Positions 7,395-13,062 of a stretch of 13,062 nt of DNA are shown in pieces. A program made the translations under genes and the position numbers. Position 1 is the stretch's first letter; each line of letters starts with the position of its first letter. The stretch is from contig JAFMBU010000032.1 in assembly GCA_017858295.1 (NCBI GenBank), positions 1-13,062 on the forward strand, in the 5' to 3' direction. The notes beneath the pieces are model-generated. The model was given only the letters and a program-made list of their open reading frames with translations, ran no database searches and was not told where the DNA came from. Origin of the DNA: Porticoccaceae bacterium. GTDB lineage: Bacteria > Pseudomonadota > Gammaproteobacteria > Pseudomonadales > Porticoccaceae.

Positions 7395-9482
7395 ATGTCC
7401 ACCTCTCTTAGAAATAGCTCTCTATTCATTGCTGTAAGATCGATGTGCCTGGTTCTGCCAGTCTCTTTAGCGTTTAGTGCAGTTGAGGCTCTATCAGCAG
7501 AGGCTTCAGCTCTGCTCAGTGAAGCCGTGCTCACCGAAGCTGACTTTCTTGCCGAAATCCCCGTTGCCCGTGGTCCCACTCATATGGACCAGACGTTGGC
7601 ACAAACACCTGCATCAGTCACCATCCTTGACCGTCGGACGATTGAAGCTTCTGCCGCGCTTGGGGTGATAGATCTATTTCGCTTAGTGCCGGGTTTTCAA
7701 ACCTATTTTGTCGATGGCAGCAGAATGGGGACTACCTACCATGCGCTGGGTGATGAGTATCCACGACGTCTTGAGGTAAAAGTCGATGGACGATCGGTCT
7801 ATGAGTCGCTATTTTCAGCAGTTGATTGGTCTGCATTAGGCGTGACGTTGGATGATATTGAGTATGTCGAAATTGTTCGCGGTGCCAATGCCTCGGCTGA
7901 CGGCAGTAACGCGTTTTTGGCATCGATTAATATTGTCACTAAATCACCTTTGGTGGACAGTGGCTGGATGATCAATTCTCAGCTGGGCAGCGGTTATATT
8001 CGCAATGCTAACCTGGCCTACACTGGCACCCTTGGTCCAGTAAGCCATCGCACCACCCTGAGTTTTCGCAGCAACGATGGTTTTGATGATTATTTCGGTC
8101 AAGGGCAGTCGATTAACATCGATGATAGCTCAGAGAATGTCAGTGCCACATTTAGGGGTTTGTGGACTCCCAATGCCCGAGATAGCCTTGAATTTCAAGC
8201 TGGTATCAGTGACAGTAATTTGGGCATAGGTGAGCGGGACTATATTAAACGCAACCTCTCCAGCAAATACCAATATGTGAACTGGAACCGCTTAATGGCC
8301 AGTGGCAGCAGGTTGCAGATGCTGCTCTATCACAATGACGTGAATGTAACTGATGAGGTGACGCCATTATTTATATCTCAGGCTCTGGGGGTTCCGGATA
8401 CCTCATCTGACTGGCCGCTTCCCGGCCTAGCGGATAAGTTGGTGATCGACGAGAGTGATCAGGCTGAGTCTGAACGCTGGGATCTTGAGCTGCGCAGCAT
8501 AGCGAATCCTCTGGAGAGCCTTCGCGCGGTGACCGGTATCGCGGTGCGTCACGATAGAGTGAAAGGCCAAGAGCTGTTTGATAGATCTGATTCGCTAAGC
8601 GAAACATCGCACCGAGCCTACACTAACCTTGAGTGGAGCAGTTCTGATCAATTGGTTTTCAATGGCGGTCTGATCTTTGAAAAAAAAGGCAGTGCCGACA
8701 GCTATTTCTCTTATCGCCTGGCGAGCAACTATCAGTTGCATCCTGAGCATGTTGTCCGCGTCGCATTTAACCGCAGTTTTCGATCGCCTACGCTCTTAGA
8801 AAATCAACAAAATCAGGTTATTCGTTACAACGAGAATATTATTCTCGATGCCAGTGTTATCTCAGATTCCGATATCAATAATGAGCGCCTTAGAAGCGTT
8901 GAAGTTGGCTATGCAGGTTATCTATTTGATCGCAGGGTGAGTTTTGATATGCGACTTTTTCGTGAGCAGCTAACTGATGTTATCAATGAGCGTCGCTCTG
9001 GTTATCCGGACCTAGACAATTTTGTCAATATTCGCGACAACACTGACACTTTTAATGTAGATGGGGTTGAGATCCAGACCGAATATAAACCCAATAATCG
9101 TTTTTTGTTGCGCGCCCATTACAGCTACTCAGATATTGACGGAGAGACAATTTATACCTCGCCGCCAGAACTTGAAATCCGCGATCTCGGTGTTTACAGC
9201 CTCAAGCATGGCGCAGGCCTGCTTGCTAGCTATGCCTTTGATAATAATGTCACGCTGAGCTCAATGGCCTCTTACAGTTCGGCAACAAAACATTATCGTG
9301 GCACTGCCGCAGAAAACCATACGCGCATCGATCTTAAGGCTCTTAAACGCTGGAATATTAATAACTCGAATATTGATCTGTCATTGACTGTACAAAATGC
9401 CGGCGAGCCCTATAGCGAGTTTTATTTTTTCAATCAATTCAAAACCCAATATGTCTTGGGGTTGAAGGTTTCAATGCCTTAG
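7395..9482 (+). CDS. TonB-dependent outer-membrane receptor
   Basis: This is a 695-residue outer-membrane receptor. A signal peptide covers about residues 1-35 (SLAFSAVEALSA before the likely cut). The plug domain spans about 68-187, with TPASVTILDRRTIEAS (71-86), LFRLVPGFQ (94-102), DDIEYVEIVRGANASADGSN (153-172) and INIVTKSP (178-185). The rest is the beta-barrel, with FNRSFRSPTLLENQ and a C-terminal strand ending YVLGLKVSMP. No canonical TonB box is obvious; EIPVARG (54-60), just before the plug, is the best candidate. It starts 28 bases after the response regulator stop with only a weak GAG as ribosome binding site. Being encoded between a response regulator and a periplasmic binding protein plus kinase suggests a ligand-uptake or sensing role. 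The ligand cannot be read from the sequence; iron-siderophore, cobalamin, sugar or small organic molecules are all possible. Confidence 0.93.
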   Translation: MSTSLRNSSLFIAVRSMCLVLPVSLAFSAVEALSAEASALLSEAVLTEADFLAEIPVARGPTHMDQTLAQTPASVTILDRRTIEASAALGVIDLFRLVPGFQTYFVDGSRMGTTYHALGDEYPRRLEVKVDGRSVYESLFSAVDWSALGVTLDDIEYVEIVRGANASADGSNAFLASINIVTKSPLVDSGWMINSQLGSGYIRNANLAYTGTLGPVSHRTTLSFRSNDGFDDYFGQGQSINIDDSSENVSATFRGLWTPNARDSLEFQAGISDSNLGIGERDYIKRNLSSKYQYVNWNRLMASGSRLQMLLYHNDVNVTDEVTPLFISQALGVPDTSSDWPLPGLADKLVIDESDQAESERWDLELRSIANPLESLRAVTGIAVRHDRVKGQELFDRSDSLSETSHRAYTNLEWSSSDQLVFNGGLIFEKKGSADSYFSYRLASNYQLHPEHVVRVAFNRSFRSPTLLENQQNQVIRYNENIILDASVISDSDINNERLRSVEVGYAGYLFDRRVSFDMRLFREQLTDVINERRSGYPDLDNFVNIRDNTDTFNVDGVEIQTEYKPNNRFLLRAHYSYSDIDGETIYTSPPELEIRDLGVYSLKHGAGLLASYAFDNNVTLSSMASYSSATKHYRGTAAENHTRIDLKALKRWNINNSNIDLSLTVQNAGEPYSEFYFFNQFKTQYVLGLKVSMP

Positions 9483-9553
9483 CGATTTCCTGTAAAAAAC
9501 ATTAGGTGTGAGGTCAGGGTCGCTGAAAATTCAAGGGAATCATTGAGTGAGAG

Positions 9554-10609
9554 ATGAGAAGTAACATGTCGCAGAGTAAAAAGTATCGTGGAGGTCGGCC
9601 AAATCCAGTTTGGCTCCTGCCTGTGCTTTTTACTGTGACAATGATGTGCAGTGCGGTTGTAGCTGCAGATCCGGTTAATTTGTTCTTCTTGGTCAGTAAG
9701 CCCACTACAGACTATCTGGAGGTTCTTGCGACTGTCCAAGACAACTTAACGGAAACGTTTCCTGGCAAGTATAGTTACACCGTTGAGTTTGCCTCTGAGA
9801 AGACAAACTCCAACGCTGCCGAGTCCAACACTCTTGGCTCTAAAGCTCTTGAATTTGAAGCAGTCGCCGCGGCCAGTCCAATTGCGGCTGCCGACTTTAT
9901 TATCACCATTGGCACAGTTGCCGCCGACAGGGCTTATCAAGCTCAACCTAAGGTGCCGATGATCAGTGTTCTGATAACCGATAATGCTTTTTCTGTATTG
10001 GCTAGCAAGCATTATGGGTCAGTGGATCAAGCTTTCAGGAATCAGGTGTCAGCTATCTGTATAGATCAGCCCACCGATCGCAGTATTCGTCTGGCGAAAT
10101 TATTGCTGCCCGAGGCGAAAACAGTCGGCGTTATGCTTGGACTGTCTTCTGTTGAGCGGCGAGAGGAATTGGCCGCCGATATTCAGGCTGCGGGCTTGCA
10201 AGCAGAGTTTGTCACGATTGGTAGCAACGACAATCCAATCAATAAAATCGAGCCGCTGATGCGCAATGCCGATGTATTTATCCCTGTGCCTGATACTCGC
10301 CTAATCAACATTGCAACGGCGAAATGGATATTGCACCTGAGCTATAGATATAAAGTACCGGTTATCGCCTTCTCTCGAACCTACGCAAAAGCTGGAGCAC
10401 TGGCTGCGATCTATTCATCGCCGCACAATGTGGCGCTGCAGACTGCTGAATGGATTGCTGATAGGGCAGTCTCTAAAGCCATTTCAGGTCAAGCCTATCC
10501 ACCAAAATACTATTCCATGGACTTTAATTATTCGGTGGCGGCCAGTCTAAATGTGGCAATCAAGAGTGATCAGTTTTACCGTGAGCAGATGCACAAGGAG
10601 GCTCAATAG
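9554..10609 (+). CDS. Periplasmic ABC-type substrate-binding protein without transporter genes
   Basis: This is a 351-residue protein with an N-terminal signal peptide: basic segment KKYRGGR, hydrophobic core at about 19-36, likely cut after VVAA near residue 38. There is no lipobox, so it should be soluble in the periplasm. The mature part resembles the ABC_sub_bind family: FIITIGTVAADRAYQ in the first lobe, then LAKLLLPEAKTVGVMLG, ADVFIPVPDTRLI and KVPVIAFSRTYAKAGALAAI in the second lobe and hinge. No permease or ATPase gene is adjacent. Instead it ends directly against the hybrid kinase gene, whose GTG follows the TAG with no gap, so it probably presents a ligand to the kinase, as TorT or LuxP do. 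An ATG at 9566 is a possible alternative start; neither has a strong ribosome binding site. The ligand is unknown. Confidence 0.87.
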   Translation: MRSNMSQSKKYRGGRPNPVWLLPVLFTVTMMCSAVVAADPVNLFFLVSKPTTDYLEVLATVQDNLTETFPGKYSYTVEFASEKTNSNAAESNTLGSKALEFEAVAAASPIAAADFIITIGTVAADRAYQAQPKVPMISVLITDNAFSVLASKHYGSVDQAFRNQVSAICIDQPTDRSIRLAKLLLPEAKTVGVMLGLSSVERREELAADIQAAGLQAEFVTIGSNDNPINKIEPLMRNADVFIPVPDTRLINIATAKWILHLSYRYKVPVIAFSRTYAKAGALAAIYSSPHNVALQTAEWIADRAVSKAISGQAYPPKYYSMDFNYSVAASLNVAIKSDQFYREQMHKEAQ

Positions 10610-12853
10610 GTGACCGCAAAAAAACAATTTTCAAGTATTCACTCGCGACTGTTGATCACCTCGTTATTTCCTCTGACATTGCTCTGCATTGTCTTGGCGA
10701 GTTATATGATTGGCAGTCAACGCACTGTGCTTCTGACTAATCTTCACAACACTGGCTCTGTTGCTGCACAGCAGATCTCCTCCAATGCCGAATTCGCGCT
10801 CTATTCTAACAATCAGAAAATGCTTAGAGATCTCGGTGAGTCGGTGCTTGATATTCCGGCAGTTAATGGTTTGCTTTTTTACAATGCCAGCCAAGACACC
10901 AGTGTCGCTATCGGCGAACTAGATTCGGATATGGTCACTGGCCCTCAAAATTACGAGTTTGGCAAGCCAGTTTATCGGGATCACAACTGGTACTTTTACT
11001 CGCGAGTGACACTGACGCCGCCGGCTCTCGAGGACTATGACGAAGGTGAACAGCCAGATGCTGATGTTTTAGGCTGGGTGGTTGTTTCACTGACTGACAA
11101 AATACTCGAAGAACAGTATCGCGAAGGTATTTTTGCCATCGTGCTGGTCTCCACTCTCGGGTTGTTGATGGCGGCCTGGTTATCCATGAGAATTGGGCGA
11201 AGTATTTCTCGCCCGGTGGAAATACTCACCGGTATTGTTGAGACTATGGAGGCGGGTAGTCTCAATAACCTAGCGGTGGAAGCTGGGCCTGCGGAAGTGC
11301 GCAAGCTAGCGTCGGGCATCAATCAGTTGGCGACCACTGTTCGACAGTCTAATGTGCGTATGCAAAGTGAGGTAGCCCGTGCAACCGCACAGCTGCAGAT
11401 AACCCTGATCGAGCTCGAAGAAGCCATGGAAGCTCAGGATCAGTTCCTCGCCAGAATGAGTCATGAACTGCGTACACCACTGACCGCAGTCATTGGCTTT
11501 TCTAAATTGCTCTCGATCGAGACCGACACAGAAAAGCGCGATGAGAATCTGCGTATTATCAATATGTCATCGAATATGCTGCTGACTATGATTGATGATA
11601 TTCTCGAGTTTTCCAAGGCCCGGGTGGGTGGGTTTACCCTAGAGAAGGTTTCCTTTTATATCGAGTCTTGGATTGCCGACCTGATGTCCATTCAACGTCA
11701 GCGAGCGCAAGAAAAAGGCCTGACCTTGAGTTATTCAATTGATGAGGCCATTCCTCAAGCCTTGGTCGGCGATCCGGTGCGCTTTACTCAAGTGATCAGC
11801 AACCTTTTAAGCAACGCGATCAAGTTTACCGATAGCGGAACTATCAGTGTCGATATTCGCTGTCTTAGCAATCTAGATGACAAGGTCACATTGGAGTGCT
11901 CGGTTACGGATACAGGCAAAGGCATTGAAGAGCACAAAATCCCGACCCTTTTCGATCCATTCTCTCAGGAAGATACATCGATAAACCGACGCTTTGGCGG
12001 GGCCGGATTGGGTCTGTCTATCTGTAAAAACCTGGTTCAGGCAATGGGCGGTCAGATAAAAGTTCAGAGTAAGGTTGATCAAGGTTCGGTTTTCTCGTTT
12101 ACCTGCAAGCTGACGGCAAATACGGCTCCGAATGCCGGGGCGTTGGTTGGTGCATCGACCAGCAGAGTATCTCCTGAGGAGGTATTAACTGGGATGACGA
12201 TTTTGGTTGCCGAAGATAACGCTTTCAATCAGAAGTTGATTGTTCGTTTGCTCACAGGCTATGGGGCAAATTGCTTGACGGCCAACAATGGCCAAGAGGC
12301 GATCGAAATCGCCAGTGAGCTGCATGTGGACGCAATTCTGATGGATATTCATATGCCGATTGTCGACGGTGTTGCCGCCAGCGAGACGATCATTCAGCAG
12401 TCAGGGGAGAGCCCGCCGATTATTGCATTGACTGCCGATGTCACCATGGTTGAGCGCGAGAGGATCACGCAGGCTGGTGCGGCAATGCTGCTGCTCAAAC
12501 CAGTCAATGAGCGCGAACTGATCGACAGTTTGACTCAAGTTGTAGCCAATTCTTCAGATACTCTGACGTCGAAGGGGGCAGGGCTACTTTCAACAGCGGT
12601 ACCTGTGGAAGAGTTGAAAAAGGCGCTTTATCAAAGTCTCGACAAGCTTGATGAGCAACTGAAGAACAACCAAAACGGTAGCTTGCGCGAAATAGTCCAC
12701 GACCTTATGGGCCTTTCTGGCCTCTATGGCATGGCCGAGTTAAGAGAGATGGTATTGGCCTTCAGAGCTGATTATGGCTCTTTAGATGCACAGAAGAACC
12801 TTATGCGGGTGAAGCAAATTCGCCAGCATATTGACGATTTCCTCGGACCTTGA
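10610..12853 (+). CDS. BarA-like hybrid sensor histidine kinase (HAMP-HisKA-HATPase-REC-Hpt)
   Basis: This is an inner-membrane hybrid kinase of 747 residues. Membrane segments lie at about 13-35 and 173-193 and enclose a periplasmic domain of about 135 residues; its segment AEFALYSNNQKMLRDLGESV recalls the BarA sensor region. A HAMP domain (190-245) and a short coiled coil follow. The HisKA has MSHELRTP with phospho-His285. The HATPase has NLLSNAIKF (398-406), DTGKGI (434-439) and FGGAGLGLS (462-470). The receiver (529-648) has EDN, phospho-Asp579 in MDIHMP and Lys630. The C-terminal Hpt has VHDLMGLSGLYG with His697. All phosphorelay residues are present, so it should act His to Asp to His and then to a separate response regulator. 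The GTG start has AAGGAG 9 bases upstream. It is shorter than BarA (about 918 residues), and partnership with the adjacent binding protein is inferred. Confidence 0.93.
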   Translation: MTAKKQFSSIHSRLLITSLFPLTLLCIVLASYMIGSQRTVLLTNLHNTGSVAAQQISSNAEFALYSNNQKMLRDLGESVLDIPAVNGLLFYNASQDTSVAIGELDSDMVTGPQNYEFGKPVYRDHNWYFYSRVTLTPPALEDYDEGEQPDADVLGWVVVSLTDKILEEQYREGIFAIVLVSTLGLLMAAWLSMRIGRSISRPVEILTGIVETMEAGSLNNLAVEAGPAEVRKLASGINQLATTVRQSNVRMQSEVARATAQLQITLIELEEAMEAQDQFLARMSHELRTPLTAVIGFSKLLSIETDTEKRDENLRIINMSSNMLLTMIDDILEFSKARVGGFTLEKVSFYIESWIADLMSIQRQRAQEKGLTLSYSIDEAIPQALVGDPVRFTQVISNLLSNAIKFTDSGTISVDIRCLSNLDDKVTLECSVTDTGKGIEEHKIPTLFDPFSQEDTSINRRFGGAGLGLSICKNLVQAMGGQIKVQSKVDQGSVFSFTCKLTANTAPNAGALVGASTSRVSPEEVLTGMTILVAEDNAFNQKLIVRLLTGYGANCLTANNGQEAIEIASELHVDAILMDIHMPIVDGVAASETIIQQSGESPPIIALTADVTMVERERITQAGAAMLLLKPVNERELIDSLTQVVANSSDTLTSKGAGLLSTAVPVEELKKALYQSLDKLDEQLKNNQNGSLREIVHDLMGLSGLYGMAELREMVLAFRADYGSLDAQKNLMRVKQIRQHIDDFLGP

Positions 12854-13062
12854 TGTGAGCTCCTATAATCCCTTAGATCAAAAACTAATCCTTTCGTACT
12901 AGTTCGTCAGTGTAATTTTCTTTTGTAAATCACAGGCCTATTATAGAACCCTGTATTGGCTCCCTAGCATGATGCGTACAAAGGGATGGTAGTGGTGAAA
13001 AGATTACAGTCCTACACTGCTTTTTATACAGACGGCGCTAATAAGCAGGATGCTTGAGGCAT
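12854..13062. other. Non-coding 3' end of the window
   Basis: No convincing gene, RNA gene or strong terminator is seen here. TAATCC occurs twice (near 12867 and 12886) and a TCCCT/AGGGA pair spans 12961-12986 with a long loop. A 23-codon ATG frame at 12986-13057 follows AAAGGG, but it has no recognisable features. The stretch may be the upstream region of a gene beyond the window. Confidence 0.4.

Noticed and set aside
9481..9524. AGCGA and TCGCT as a possible stem between the receptor and binding-protein genes.
   Set aside because: The arms are only 5 bases with a loop of over 30 bases and no T-run, so there is no good case for a terminator or attenuator.
12880..12906. On the minus strand CTAGTACGAAAGGA resembles the sarcin-ricin loop of 23S rRNA.
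   Set aside because: The similarity is limited to about 14 bases. The flanking bases do not continue as 23S rRNA, so this is most likely chance.
12986..13057. A 23-codon open frame with ATG after AAAGGG.
   Set aside because: It is very short, with no recognisable motif and no supporting context. The ribosome binding site is too close to the ATG to be convincing.

Overview
The window looks like a moderate-GC gammaproteobacterial chromosome, probably a marine or environmental Cellvibrionales-like lineage. This rests on the exosortase/EpsI fusion with a PrsT-type lipoprotein, the TonB-dependent receptor and the BarA-like hybrid kinase. It is inferred from gene families only. All eight convincing genes are on the + strand.

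Region 1 (78-6527) is one tightly packed operon of surface-polysaccharide and exosortase genes: a histidine phosphatase, a sugar-phosphate nucleotidyltransferase, a WecG/TagA/CpsF glycosyltransferase with a C-terminal STAS domain, an exosortase fused to an EpsI domain (probably XrtD), and a PrsT-like TPR lipoprotein. Neighbouring genes overlap by 4 bases at GTGA, TTGA and ATGA junctions or lie 3 bases apart, so expression is probably translationally coupled. The first three genes fit synthesis of an activated sugar and its transfer to a lipid carrier. The last two fit sorting or processing of C-terminally tagged surface proteins that is coupled to exopolysaccharide. No tagged substrate protein lies in the window.

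Region 2 (6528-6694) is a 167-base AT-rich gap. It holds a perfect 7-bp inverted repeat that reads as a NarL-type 7-2-7 heptamer pair, a third copy of the half-site, and a possible sigma-70 promoter.

Region 3 (6695-12853) encodes what looks like a complete trans-envelope signalling module: a NarL/FixJ-type response regulator, a TonB-dependent receptor, a soluble periplasmic ABC-type substrate-binding protein with no transporter genes beside it, and a BarA-like hybrid histidine kinase (HAMP, HisKA, HATPase, REC, Hpt). A reasonable model is that the receptor brings a ligand across the outer membrane, the binding protein presents it to the kinase, and a four-step phosphorelay ends on the response regulator. 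Its position directly after the exosortase operon suggests, but does not prove, that it controls surface-polymer or surface-protein production.

The last 209 bases (12854-13062) contain no convincing gene. The first 63 bases may be the tail of an upstream gene.
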